Made by a program: the position numbers and the translations under genes
The notes under the pieces: model-generated
Seen by the model: only the letters and a program-made list of their open reading frames with translations
Told to the model about the DNA's origin: nothing
Databases searched by the model: none
In this document: positions 10,150 through 18,693 of the stretch, in pieces
How the letters are laid out: the number at the start of each line of letters is the position of its first letter
Position numbering within the stretch: the first letter of the stretch is position 1
Source: Streptomyces sp. NBC_01197
GTDB taxonomy: Bacteria; Actinomycetota; Actinomycetes; Streptomycetales; Streptomycetaceae
DNA: 64,000 bases
Reading direction: 5' to 3'
Assembly (NCBI RefSeq): GCF_036010505.1
Contig: NZ_CP108569.1
Span: 2,110,001 to 2,174,000 of the forward strand

Positions 10150-12509
10150 CCGCCCGTCCCCCGTCCCGCACTCCGTCGCCCGCCGAACGCGAGCCCACCA
10201 CAGCCAAAATGCCCACAGAACCCGCAGAAGCCACAGAGCCCAGGGCGAACACAGAGCCTCCCGCGCGCACCGAGCCCACAGCCGTTCTGCCCTCCCAGCC
10301 GACGCCGGCCGGAGGTGCAAGGCCCGCGGAGACGCTCGGCGCCGGGGAACGCGAGCGGCTGCTCAGCGGCGGCCACCACGACCCGCACGCGCTGCTCGGC
10401 GCCCACCCGGTCACCGGTGGCATCGCCGTCCGGGCGCTGCGGCCGTACGCCCGGTCCGTGACCGTGGTCGCGAAGGGGCTCCGCGCCGAACTGCACGACG
10501 ACGGTCAGGGCTTCTTCTCCGCCCTGCTGCCGCTGCGCACCGTCCCGGAGTACGCGCTGCTCGTCACGTACGACGACGCCGAGATCGAGCTCCAGGACCC
10601 GTACCGCTTCCTGCCCACCCTCGGGGAGCTCGATCTGCATCTGATCGGCGAGGGCCGCCACGAGGAGCTGTGGAAGGCGCTCGGCGCGCAGCCGATGACC
10701 GTCCAGGGCGTCACCGGCACCCGCTTCACCGTCTGGGCACCGGACGCACGCGGGGTGCGGGTCAGCGGGGACTTCAACTACTGGGACGGCGTGGCGTATC
10801 CGATGCGTTCGCTCGGGTCGTCCGGTGTGTGGGAGCTGTTCGTGCCGGGCATCGGCGAGGGCGCGCTCTACAAGTTCGACCTGATGCGCCCGGACGGCAG
10901 CCACACCCTGCGCGCCGACCCGATGGCGCGGCGCACCGAGGTACCGCCCGCCACCGCCTCGGTCGTGACCAAGTCGCACCACCGCTGGCAGGACCAGGAG
11001 TGGATGGCGCACCGCGCCGACCGGCCGGTCCATGAGGCACCCCTCTCGGTGTACGAGGTCCATCTGCCGTCCTGGCGGCCCGGCCTGACGTACCGCCAGC
11101 TGGCGACACAGCTCCCGGCCTACGTCCAGGACCTGGGTTTCACGCATGTGGAGCTGATGCCGGTCTCCGAGCACCCCTTCGGCGGCTCGTGGGGGTACCA
11201 GGTCACCGGTTTCTACGCGCCGACGTCCCGGATGGGCACGCCCGACGACTTCCGGTATCTGGTGGACGCGCTGCACCGGGCGGGTATCGGCGTCCTGATG
11301 GACTGGGTGCCGGCGCACTTCCCGAAGGACGACTGGGCGCTGGCGCAGTTCGACGGGCGCCCGCTGTACGAGCACTCCGACCCGGCCCGCGCCGAGCATC
11401 CCGACTGGGGAACCCTGGAGTTCGACTACGGGCGCACCGAGGTCCGTAACTTCCTTGTGGCCAACGCAACTTACTGGTGCGAGGAGTTCCACATCGATGG
11501 ACTCCGGGTGGACGCCGTCGCCTCGATGCTCTATCTGGACTACTCGCGCGAGGAAGGGCAGTGGTCGCCGAACGAGCACGGCGGCCGGGAGAACCCGGAC
11601 GCGGTGGCCTTCCTCCAGGAGATGAACGCGACGGTCTACCGGCGCAACCCCGGCGTGGTGACGATCGCCGAGGAGTCGACCGCCTGGGACGGTGTCACCC
11701 GGGCCACCGACCAGGTCGGCGCGGGCGGCTACGGGGGTCTCGGCTTCGGGCTCAAGTGGAACATGGGGTGGATGCACGACTCGCTGGAGTACGTGGCCAA
11801 GGAGCCGGTGCACCGCAAGTACCACCACAACGAGATGACGTTCTCGATGGTGTACGCGTTCAGCGAGAACTACGTCCTGCCCATCTCGCACGACGAGGTG
11901 GTGCACGGAAAGCAGGCGCTGGTCTCGAAGATGCCGGGCGACTGGTGGCAGCAGCGCGCCACGCACCGCGCGTATCTGGGGTTCATGTGGGCCCACCCGG
12001 GCAAGCAACTCCTGTTCATGGGGCAGGAGTTCGCGCAGGGGGCGGAGTGGTCGGAGGCGCACGGCCCGGACTGGTGGCTGCTGGACCCGTCGTACGGGGC
12101 GGCGCACGACCACCGCGGGGTACGGGACCTGGTGCGCGACCTGAACGCGGTGTACACGGCGGCCCCCGCCCTGTGGCAGCGCGACACCGACCCGGGCGGA
12201 TTCGCCTGGGTGGCGGGTGACGCGGCGGAGGACAACGTCTTCGCGTTCCTGCGCTACGACGCGCACGGCGCCCCGCTCCTGTCGGTCTCCAACTTCTCGC
12301 CGGTGGTGCGGCACCAGTACCGGCTGGGGGTGCCGGAGTCGGTGCCGGAGTGGCACGAGGTGCTCAATACCGACACCGGTCTCTACGGTGGTGGGGACGT
12401 CCGCAACACGGACCCGCTGAAGCCCGAGCCGGTGCCGTACCACGGGCGGCCGTCCAGCATCGGGCTGACGCTGCCGCCGCTGGCGACGGTGTGGTTGAGG
12501 CCGGTCTGA
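10146..12509 (+). CDS. glgB: 1,4-alpha-glucan branching enzyme
   Basis: GlgB introduces alpha-1,6 branches into the glucan made by GlgE. The 787-residue protein begins with about 60 residues of Pro/Thr/Glu-rich linker. An N1 module follows ([17 protein letters not shown]), then CBM48 ([22 protein letters not shown]), the GH13_9 barrel and a C-terminal beta domain. Catalytic residues are D456 ([15 protein letters not shown]), E509 ([12 protein letters not shown]) and the Asp of [14 protein letters not shown] at 10146 overlaps the mak stop (GTGA), which places the start firmly even though the long linker is low complexity. It is the last gene of the glgE operon. Confidence 0.95.
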   Translation: MTARPPSRTPSPAEREPTTAKMPTEPAEATEPRANTEPPARTEPTAVLPSQPTPAGGARPAETLGAGERERLLSGGHHDPHALLGAHPVTGGIAVRALRPYARSVTVVAKGLRAELHDDGQGFFSALLPLRTVPEYALLVTYDDAEIELQDPYRFLPTLGELDLHLIGEGRHEELWKALGAQPMTVQGVTGTRFTVWAPDARGVRVSGDFNYWDGVAYPMRSLGSSGVWELFVPGIGEGALYKFDLMRPDGSHTLRADPMARRTEVPPATASVVTKSHHRWQDQEWMAHRADRPVHEAPLSVYEVHLPSWRPGLTYRQLATQLPAYVQDLGFTHVELMPVSEHPFGGSWGYQVTGFYAPTSRMGTPDDFRYLVDALHRAGIGVLMDWVPAHFPKDDWALAQFDGRPLYEHSDPARAEHPDWGTLEFDYGRTEVRNFLVANATYWCEEFHIDGLRVDAVASMLYLDYSREEGQWSPNEHGGRENPDAVAFLQEMNATVYRRNPGVVTIAEESTAWDGVTRATDQVGAGGYGGLGFGLKWNMGWMHDSLEYVAKEPVHRKYHHNEMTFSMVYAFSENYVLPISHDEVVHGKQALVSKMPGDWWQQRATHRAYLGFMWAHPGKQLLFMGQEFAQGAEWSEAHGPDWWLLDPSYGAAHDHRGVRDLVRDLNAVYTAAPALWQRDTDPGGFAWVAGDAAEDNVFAFLRYDAHGAPLLSVSNFSPVVRHQYRLGVPESVPEWHEVLNTDTGLYGGGDVRNTDPLKPEPVPYHGRPSSIGLTLPPLATVWLRPV

Positions 12510-12559
12510 TCCCGCCGGACGCACCCGGTCCGGGAGACGGCGGGGCGGTGCGGAGGTGT

Positions 12560-12599
12560 GGAGGTGCGGCGGCGTGGAGTTCACACGCGCCGCACCTCC
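12560..12599. terminator. Bidirectional terminator between glgB and helD
   Basis: Arms GGAGGTGCGGCG (12560-12571) and CGCCGCACCTCC (12588-12599) form a perfect 12-bp stem that extends by four more pairs across a single bulge. It sits between two convergent stop codons. Confidence 0.7.
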
Positions 12600-12605
12600 T
12601 CCGTG

Positions 12606-14870
12606 TCACGGGCGGGCGTCCGCCGCGCAGCTGAGGCACTCCGGCAGTCCGCCACCGGTGTGCACGATGCCGGCCCGCTGGGTGGCCCGGGTCAGGGCCA
12701 CGTACAGGTCGCTCGTGCCGCGCGGTGAACCGGTCAGGATCAGGCCGGGCTCGACCACGATCACGGTGTCGAACTCAAGCCCCTTCGCCTGCCGGGGGTC
12801 CAGCAGGACGACGAGCCGGTGCAGGTCCGGCTCGCCGTCGTCGACGTCCGGGAGCGCGGCGGCCAGTTCGCGGTGGAGCACGGCGGGCGCAATCACCGCG
12901 AGCCTGCGCTCGTCGGCGCGCTCGTCCGCCACGGCGTCGGCCACCGCGCGGGGCAGGTCTTCCGTGGCCCGAACCCAGGGCGCCACCCCCGTGGAGCGGA
13001 TGGAGCGCGGCGGCCGGAACGCCGGGTCCACGGCGCTCGGGACGGCGGCCGCGACCTTCATGATCTCGGCGGGGGTGCGGTAGTTGATGCCGAGCCGCAC
13101 CAGCTCGTAGCGGTCGTCGACGTACGGGGCCAGCATCGTCGCCCAGTCGCCCACGCCGCCTGGCTCGGCGGTCTGGGCCGGGTCGCCGACCAGCGTCATC
13201 GAGCGGGTCGGGCAGCGCCGCATCAGCAGCCGCCACACCATCGGCGACAGCTCCTGCGCCTCGTCCACGATGATGTGGCCGAAGGCCCAGGTGCGGTCGG
13301 CCGCCGCGCGTTCGGCGGCGCTGCGGTGATCGGCTTCCTCGTGGCGCTCGGCCATCCGCTCGGCGTCGATGATGTCGTGCGCCGCGAGCAGTTCGGACTC
13401 CTCGTCCTCGAACTCGAAGGACTCGGAGCCCAGCGACAGGTCGAGGACGCCCTGGGCGAAGGCGACCTGCTCCTGACGGGCCGCCTCGGCAGCCGCGCGT
13501 ACCGCGGAGTCGTCCTCACCGAGCAGCTCGGCGGCCTCGTCGAGCAGCGGGACATCGGCCGCCGTCCAGTCGCCGCCCTTGCGGCGAATGGCGTCCGCGT
13601 CGGCGTCCGGCAGATGCACCGGGTCGGTGAGGTAGGCGGCGACCACCTGCTGCGGGGTGAGGACGGGCCACAACTCCTCGATGGCGGCGTGCACTTCGGG
13701 GCTGGACGCGACGGCCTTGCCGATCTGTGCGAGATCGTCGGGGCCCAGGAAGTTGGGCCCCCCGTAGGGATCGGCGCCGAGCCGGTCGGCCAGCTGCGCG
13801 GTCAGGTCGTCGATGATGCGGAACGCGAAGTGCGGGCGTGCCAGGTTGTGCGGCAGCAGCGTCGAGCGGGCCCGCTCACGGGCGGCGTCGGCGATGGTCC
13901 AGTCGAGCAGCAGATCGCCGTCGTCGTGCGGGATCACCAGCGGCTCGCCGGGCTCCGGGGTGCGCTGGAGGTCGCGTACGAAGGCGGCCAGCGCCTCCGC
14001 CATCTCCGTACGCCCCTTGACGGCCGCGGCCGCCGGGGTGTCCGTGCCGGTGGCGGTCACACCGGGGAAGAGTTCGGCCGGTGTGGCGAGCAGTACGCCT
14101 GTCTCGCCGAGCGAGGGCAGCACCTCGCCGATGTAGCCGAGGAAGGCCGGGTTGGGGCCGACGACGAGTACGGCGCGGCGGGCGAGCTGGTCGCGGTGCG
14201 CGTAGAGGAGGTACGCGGCGCGGTGCAGGGCCACCGCGGTCTTGCCGGTGCCGGGGCCGCCCTCGACGACGAGGATCCCGTGGTGCGGGGCCCGGATGAT
14301 CTCGTCCTGTTCGGCCTGGATCGTCTGCACGATGTCGTGCATCCGGCCGGTGCGCGCGGAGTCCAGGGCCGCGAGGAGCACCGCGTCGGCGTCGGACCCC
14401 TCGTGTCCGGTCCGCTCGGTGTCGGTGAGGTCGAGGATCTCGTCGTGGAGCGCGGTGACGGTCCGGCCGTCGGTGGTGAGGTGCCGGCGGCGGCGCAGCC
14501 CCATCGGGGAATGCCCGGTGGCGAGGTAGAAAGGCCGCGCGATCCGCGCGCGCCAGTCGATCACCAGCGGGGTGCGTTCGTTGTTCTCGTCGGCCTCTTC
14601 GCGGATTCCGATACGCCCGATGTGGTACCTGGATCCGTCGGTGAAATCAATACGGCCGAAGCAGAGCCCGGATTCCACCGAATTCAGCGCGCTGAGCAGC
14701 CCGGACCGTTCGGCGACCAGCACATCGCGCTCGACACGCGCCTGCAGCCCCTTGCCCACCTGGGCGAACGAGCCCTGGACGGCGGCTTCGGCGCGCTCCC
14801 GGAGCGCGTCCAGCCGCTCGTAGAGCCGTGAGACGAATTGCTGCTCGTTCTGCAATTCCTCGGTTGACAA
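12606..14870 (-). CDS. helD: HelD-like RNA polymerase-recycling ATPase (UvrD/Rep superfamily 1)
   Basis: Proteins of this family bind stalled or DNA-bound RNA polymerase and release it using ATP. The 754 residues start with a coiled-coil arm (ELQNEQQFVSRLYERLDALRERA), then a split helicase core. The P-loop GGPGTGKT is at residues 204-211, Walker B is in HIIVDEAQELSP, and C-terminal helicase motifs include GINYRTPAEI and YVALTRATQRA. The start is the TTG at 14870 with AGGAG five nt upstream; no ATG or GTG fits as well. No rifamycin-associated element was seen upstream, so it looks like the housekeeping form rather than the HelR resistance form. That assignment is inference. Confidence 0.85.
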   Translation of the reverse strand: MSTEELQNEQQFVSRLYERLDALRERAEAAVQGSFAQVGKGLQARVERDVLVAERSGLLSALNSVESGLCFGRIDFTDGSRYHIGRIGIREEADENNERTPLVIDWRARIARPFYLATGHSPMGLRRRRHLTTDGRTVTALHDEILDLTDTERTGHEGSDADAVLLAALDSARTGRMHDIVQTIQAEQDEIIRAPHHGILVVEGGPGTGKTAVALHRAAYLLYAHRDQLARRAVLVVGPNPAFLGYIGEVLPSLGETGVLLATPAELFPGVTATGTDTPAAAAVKGRTEMAEALAAFVRDLQRTPEPGEPLVIPHDDGDLLLDWTIADAARERARSTLLPHNLARPHFAFRIIDDLTAQLADRLGADPYGGPNFLGPDDLAQIGKAVASSPEVHAAIEELWPVLTPQQVVAAYLTDPVHLPDADADAIRRKGGDWTAADVPLLDEAAELLGEDDSAVRAAAEAARQEQVAFAQGVLDLSLGSESFEFEDEESELLAAHDIIDAERMAERHEEADHRSAAERAAADRTWAFGHIIVDEAQELSPMVWRLLMRRCPTRSMTLVGDPAQTAEPGGVGDWATMLAPYVDDRYELVRLGINYRTPAEIMKVAAAVPSAVDPAFRPPRSIRSTGVAPWVRATEDLPRAVADAVADERADERRLAVIAPAVLHRELAAALPDVDDGEPDLHRLVVLLDPRQAKGLEFDTVIVVEPGLILTGSPRGTSDLYVALTRATQRAGIVHTGGGLPECLSCAADARP

Positions 14871-14896
14871 TGCAGCTCCTGACGCGATACGGTGCC

Positions 14897-14939
14897 GTTA
14901 TAAGACTTCTCCTGACCTTGCGTTACACCTACGGTGTGA
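14897..14939 (-). promoter_or_regulatory. helD promoter -10 and overlapping inverted repeat
   Basis: On the minus strand, TATAAC (14902-14897) is a likely -10. Upstream, TTACACC (14923-14929) and GGTGTGA (14933-14939) form a 7-bp inverted repeat with a 3-nt centre, covering the expected -35 area. A repressor or activator site is inferred. Confidence 0.4.
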
Positions 14940-14972
14940 GCGTAGACAGGAAGTACCCACTGTACGCGCTGC

Positions 14973-15008
14973 AATACCCCGGACGTCAATTCGCCCGGGG
15001 TATTTTTT
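14973..15008 (+). terminator. Classical hairpin plus U-tract
   Basis: AATACCCCGG (14973-14982) pairs perfectly with CCGGGGTATT (14995-15004) and is followed by a T-run to 15008. The T-run is on the plus strand, although the flanking genes (trx, helD) read on the minus strand. It may still act as a minus-strand hairpin stop for trx. Confidence 0.7.
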
Positions 15009-15032
15009 GTGCTGCGTTTTCCGCTTTCCGCG

Positions 15033-15365
15033 TCAGAGCACGTCGGCGAGTTCCTGAAGCAGCCGCCGCTTCGGGCGGGCACCCACCATCGACTTCACCG
15101 GCTCCCCGTCGCGGAAGACCATCAGTGTCGGCATCGACATCACCCCGTACCGGACCATCACGTCCGGATTGCTGTCGACGTCGAGCTGTACGACCTTGAG
15201 GCGTCCGGCCTCCTCGCCCGCCACTGCGCTCAGCACCGGCGCGAGCTGCCGGCACGGCCCGCACCAGTCGGCGGTGAACTCGACCAGGACCGGCAGTTCT
15301 GCCGCGAGCACCTCGGTGTCGAAATCGGCGTCGGTCACGGCGTCGACGCCCTCTGCGTGGATCAT
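15033..15365 (-). CDS. Thioredoxin
   Basis: This small cytoplasmic disulfide reductase has 110 residues with a single thioredoxin fold. The active site is WCGPC in FTADWCGPCRQLAPV and the cis-Pro loop is MSMPTLMVF. The ATG at 15365 overlaps the stop of the upstream MerR gene (ATGA) and has GGAGG upstream. A GTG 18 nt earlier is possible but less coupled. Co-translation with a MerR regulator suggests a redox-linked regulon. Confidence 0.9.
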   Translation of the reverse strand: MIHAEGVDAVTDADFDTEVLAAELPVLVEFTADWCGPCRQLAPVLSAVAGEEAGRLKVVQLDVDSNPDVMVRYGVMSMPTLMVFRDGEPVKSMVGARPKRRLLQELADVL

Positions 15366-15781
15366 CTCCGGTGTTCCTCCCACTCGTCCCCGTCGGACAG
15401 TTCACAGCGCGGCTCCGGGCCACCCGGCAACTCCGCCTCGGCGCGGGCCAGTTCCGCCCCCACCTGCCGGCGGACCCCCTGGAGCTGCCCGATCAGCGCA
15501 TCCAGTTCGGACAGCTTGCGCCGGTACACGGCGAGCGAGGCGGGGCAGACGTCACCTGCCGGGTGCCCGGCGCGCAGGCACTCGACGAACGGCCTGGTCT
15601 CCTCCAGGTCGAAGCCGAAGTCCTGGAGCGTCCTGATCTGCTGGAGCAGCCGCAGATCGTCCTCGTCGTAGGTGCGGTAGCCGTTCACCGCCCGCCGTGC
15701 GGGCAGCAGCTCCCGGGACTCGTAGTAGCGCAGAGCACGGGTGGTGGTGCCGGCCCGCTCCGCCAGCTCGCCGATTCGCAT
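15362..15781 (-). CDS. MerR-family transcriptional regulator
   Basis: The 139-residue protein begins with the MerR winged-helix signature MRIGELAERAGTTTRALRYYESRELL and the NGYRTYDEDDLRLLQQIRTLQDFGF block. A dimerisation helix and a short effector tail with two Cys (ECLRAGHPAGDVCPASL and a Cys near the end) follow. The spacing does not match CueR or ZntR metal loops, so the signal is unknown. It lies downstream of the MFS gene and overlaps trx. A perfect 20-bp palindrome 14 bp before its ATG is the likely self-recognition site. Confidence 0.88.
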   Translation of the reverse strand: MRIGELAERAGTTTRALRYYESRELLPARRAVNGYRTYDEDDLRLLQQIRTLQDFGFDLEETRPFVECLRAGHPAGDVCPASLAVYRRKLSELDALIGQLQGVRRQVGAELARAEAELPGGPEPRCELSDGDEWEEHRR

Positions 15782-15795
15782 GCCCTGACGGTAAT

Positions 15796-15815
15796 CCTTG
15801 ACGTCGACGTCAAGG
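15796..15815 (-). promoter_or_regulatory. MerR-type operator, perfect 20-bp palindrome
   Basis: CCTTGACGTCGACGTCAAGG is perfectly symmetrical and contains a TTGACG -35-like hexamer on the minus strand, ahead of the MerR-trx pair. This matches how MerR proteins sit between -35 and -10 elements. Confidence 0.65.
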
Positions 15816-15861
15816 CAAGGGCGGATCCGGCGGCCGGGCCACACCGGGATGTCCTGATGCC

Positions 15862-17454
15862 TCAGGCCGCGGTGGCCGCCGGCTCCTTCTCCGGCGCCGC
15901 CTCCGGTTCCGTACGCCCGCCGCGGCCCGGGATCAGGACGGCGACCAGCACCGTACCCACCCCGAGGATCACCGCGCCGACCAGGCTGGTGTGGGCGACC
16001 GCCTGCGAGAAGGCGCTGTTCACCGCGTCCACCAGGGCGCGCCCCTGCTCGGGGCCCGCGGTGGCGGCGGCCTTCTGGGCAACGGCGAGGCCGGCGCCCA
16101 CCGAGTCCTGAGCGGTGCTCAGCGCACCGGCGGGCAGCTTGCCGCCGACCGCGTCCGCGAGGTGCGAGGAGTACGCGCCGGAGAGTACCGATCCGAGAAT
16201 CGCGATGCCCAGCGAGCCGCCCAGCTCGATCGAGGTGTCGTTGACCGCGCCGCCGACGCCGAGTTCGGACTCGGGGAACGCGCCCATGATCGCGTCGGTG
16301 CACGGTGAGAGGGCGAGCCCGATGGCCAGGCCGAGCAGGACCAGGGGCAGGACGAACTCCCCGTACCCCGAGCCCGCGTCGGTCCGGGTGAGCAGCGCCA
16401 GCGAGGCCGTGCCGCCGACCATGCCCGCGGTGACCGTGACGCGCATCCCGAGCCGGGGCGTCAGAACTCCGGTCAGCGCCGAGCCGACGAAGACCGCGCC
16501 GGCCAGCGGCAACATCCGTACCCCGGTCTCGAAGGCGTTGAAGCCCAGGACGAACTGGAGGTGCTGGGTCAGGTAGTAGAAGGCGCCGAACACGGCCAGG
16601 AAGAAGAGCGCGACGGCGAGATTCGACCCGGCGAACCCCCGGTCGAGGTAGCGCCGTACGTCGAGGACCGGGCGCGGGTGCCGCAGCTCCCACAGCACGA
16701 ACACGACGAACCCGGCGCCCGCCACGACGGCGGCGGTGACGGCCTTGGCGCCCCAGCCGAAGTGCGGACCCTCAATGATCATGTAGACGAGGGCGCCGAC
16801 GGAGACCACCGAGAGCAGCCCGCCCACGTAGTCGATCCGGCCGTCGTGACCGGCCTTCGACGGGGGTACGAGGACGAAGGCGCCGATGATGGCGAGGACC
16901 GCGATGGGTACGTTGATCAGGAACGTCGAGGCCCAGCCGTGGTGCTGGAGCAGCGCCCCGGCGACCAGCGGGCCGGCGGCTATGGCGAGCCCGGCGGTGG
17001 CCGTCCACAGGACGATCGCCTTGGCCCGCTCGGCGCGTGGGAAGCTCGCGGCGAGCAGCGACAGCGTGGCGGGCATGATCATCGCCGCGCCGATCCCCAT
17101 GACGGCGCGGGCCGCGATGACGCCCGTCGCACTGCCGACCAGCGACCCGGCGACCGCTCCCCCGCCGAAGACGACGAGCCCCAGCACCAGCGCGCCGCGC
17201 CTGCTGTACTTGTCACCGATGGCACCGAGCAGCAGCATCAGCGCCGCGTAGGGGACGGTGTAGCCGTCGATGACCCACTGGAGATCGGCGCTGCTGAGCC
17301 CCAGGTCCCGCGTCATGTCGGGGGCGGCGACCGTCAGGGCGGTGTTCGCCATGACGATGATCAGCAGGCTCAGGCACAGAACCAGCAGCGCCCACCAGCG
17401 GCGCCGGTAGGGCCCTTCCATCTCCGCCACCGGTTGCTTCACCACGAGATTCAT
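15862..17454 (-). CDS. DHA2-type MFS drug exporter (14 TM)
   Basis: This is a predicted proton-driven efflux pump of the inner membrane. The 530-residue protein has about 14 hydrophobic helices. Signature loops are LGAIGDKYSRRGALVLG (motif A after TM2) and the motif C-like AGLAIAAGPLVAGALLQHHGW in TM5, typical of the EmrB/QacA/Mmr group; the tail is Glu/Pro/Ala-rich. I chose the ATG at 17454 (residues MNLVVKQP) over a longer frame from 17511. It is divergent from a TetR gene across two tandem operators, so substrate-induced derepression is likely. The substrate cannot be named from sequence. Confidence 0.9.
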   Translation of the reverse strand: MNLVVKQPVAEMEGPYRRRWWALLVLCLSLLIIVMANTALTVAAPDMTRDLGLSSADLQWVIDGYTVPYAALMLLLGAIGDKYSRRGALVLGLVVFGGGAVAGSLVGSATGVIAARAVMGIGAAMIMPATLSLLAASFPRAERAKAIVLWTATAGLAIAAGPLVAGALLQHHGWASTFLINVPIAVLAIIGAFVLVPPSKAGHDGRIDYVGGLLSVVSVGALVYMIIEGPHFGWGAKAVTAAVVAGAGFVVFVLWELRHPRPVLDVRRYLDRGFAGSNLAVALFFLAVFGAFYYLTQHLQFVLGFNAFETGVRMLPLAGAVFVGSALTGVLTPRLGMRVTVTAGMVGGTASLALLTRTDAGSGYGEFVLPLVLLGLAIGLALSPCTDAIMGAFPESELGVGGAVNDTSIELGGSLGIAILGSVLSGAYSSHLADAVGGKLPAGALSTAQDSVGAGLAVAQKAAATAGPEQGRALVDAVNSAFSQAVAHTSLVGAVILGVGTVLVAVLIPGRGGRTEPEAAPEKEPAATAA

Positions 17455-17534
17455 GACGTCCCACCACTCCCATCCACTGACATACGCCCACTGGCACACG
17501 CGGACTCGCACACGCCGTAGCCGCTCCCACCTAC

Positions 17535-17570
17535 TTGCACAGTGTTGTGCAATTACACATTGCTGTGCAA
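17535..17570. promoter_or_regulatory. Two tandem TetR operators
   Basis: TTGCACA-GTGT-TGTGCAA (17535-17552) is a perfect palindrome and is followed directly by TTACACA-TTGC-TGTGCAA (17553-17570). Both have 7-nt arms and 4-nt centres. They lie between the divergent MFS and TetR starts. A further half-site-like GGTGCAA is at 17591. Confidence 0.75.
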
Positions 17571-17598
17571 TTTAGCGCGCTTCACGGCGCGGTGCAAA

Positions 17599-18225
17599 AT
17601 GGGGCCTGTGACTTCCGGACGAGCAGACGCCAACCGCCGCCGCATCCTGGACGTGGCGCTCACCGAGCTGCTGCACGACCCGGACGCCTCGATGGATCAG
17701 ATCGCCCGCGCGGCCGGAGTCGTACGCCGCACCGTCTACGGCCACTTCCCCAGCCGCGAGGCGCTGATCGCCGCGCTCGTCGACAACGCGACGGCAGCCG
17801 TGGTCGAGGCCCACGCCACCGGCCGCGAAGGCATCAGCGACCCGGCCGAAGCGCTGGCCCGCGCGACCCTCGCGGTCTGGGAGATCGCCGACCGCTACCG
17901 GCTGCTGGTCGCACTGGCCCAGCGCAGCGTCACGATGGCGGGCATCAAACAGCGCCTCACCCCGGTACGTGAGATCTGCACGGCGCTGCTCCAATACGGC
18001 CTGGACGAGGGCACGTTCACCTCACCTCTGACCGCGGCGGCCCTGTCGTACGTGCATGAGCAGGCGCTGTTCGGCCTGATGGAGGCCGTCAATGAAGGAG
18101 CCCTCCCGGCGGAGGAGGGCGGAGCGGCGGCGGCCAGCACCCTGCTGATGACAGCGGGCGTACCGGCATCGCGAGCGGCCACAGTGGTGCGCGCGGCACT
18201 GGGGCGGGGGGGCGGCGGGGAGTGA
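17599..18225 (+). CDS. TetR-family repressor
   Basis: The likely repressor of the divergent MFS exporter and of itself. It has an N-terminal helix-turn-helix (MDQIARAAGVVRRTVYGHFPSREALIAALV) and an all-helical ligand-binding domain, about 208 residues from the ATG at 17599. A GTG at 17608 is an alternative start and no clear ribosome site precedes either, so a leaderless or short-leader message is possible. The frame is open upstream to 17542, but that stretch is the operator itself. Confidence 0.88.
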   Translation: MGPVTSGRADANRRRILDVALTELLHDPDASMDQIARAAGVVRRTVYGHFPSREALIAALVDNATAAVVEAHATGREGISDPAEALARATLAVWEIADRYRLLVALAQRSVTMAGIKQRLTPVREICTALLQYGLDEGTFTSPLTAAALSYVHEQALFGLMEAVNEGALPAEEGGAAAASTLLMTAGVPASRAATVVRAALGRGGGGE

Positions 18226-18226
18226 C

Positions 18227-18686
18227 ACTCCTCCGCAGGGCCCGGGACACCGCGGCCACGCACGGCACCGGCCACTACGCCACGCCCCGCGTGCGCCGTC
18301 AACTCCCCAGGCGTGCGCCCCGGCTCTCGGCGATCCGCAGTGCGTCCACCAGGCACTCCGGCAGCCTGGCGGCGCCTGTGACGAGTTCGCATTTGCGTCG
18401 TCGTGCAACAGCGGCGGGATGCCGGTGGCCGCGGGCGGCCTGAACCCCGCCCTGCCCCCCAGCAGTACCACCCTCAACGGGAGTGCGTGTATCGGCACCT
18501 ACGCGAAGAAGCTGGGTTCGTCGGTGCACCTGTTCAGCCTCAACGGCACCAACCCGACATTCAAGGAAGTGTGCGGCCGGTCAGCTATCTCCGGCATGCA
18601 CAACAAGGAACCCATGGGCGGGCGCTTCGCGGTGTTCATGCTCAAGCACCGCTTACACCGTTGCCGACCGCGGAACCGGGGCCTGA
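18227..18686 (+). pseudogene. Decayed secreted-nuclease-like gene (NucA/NucB-type pattern)
   Basis: Third-position GC shows genuine coding bias in the plus frame that includes 18419. It reads residues such as GGACDEFAFAS, then NPTFKEVCGRSAIS and GGRFAVFMLKHR, without a credible start or signal peptide. Near 18650 the bias jumps by one frame and continues as AYTVADRGTGA to a TGA at 18684-18686. I read this as a 5'-truncated gene with an internal frame-changing deletion. The CDEF-FAS and PTF-E-CGR pattern with conserved Cys recalls the NucA/NucB deoxyribonuclease domain, but that family call is tentative. A TTA codon lies at the break. Confidence 0.5.
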
Positions 18687-18693
18687 TCCAGCG

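Noticed and set aside
10026..12584. 852-codon minus-strand frame opposite glgB
   Set aside because: Shadow; starts in the convergent terminator region and has no recognisable motif.
12819..14831. 670-codon plus-strand frame opposite helD
   Set aside because: Shadow of helD, with low-complexity Val/Gly/Arg content.
14871..15032. Rifamycin-associated element before helD
   Set aside because: I looked for the paired GGGGCTTGC / GCAAG-type element and did not find it, so the HelR resistance role is not supported.
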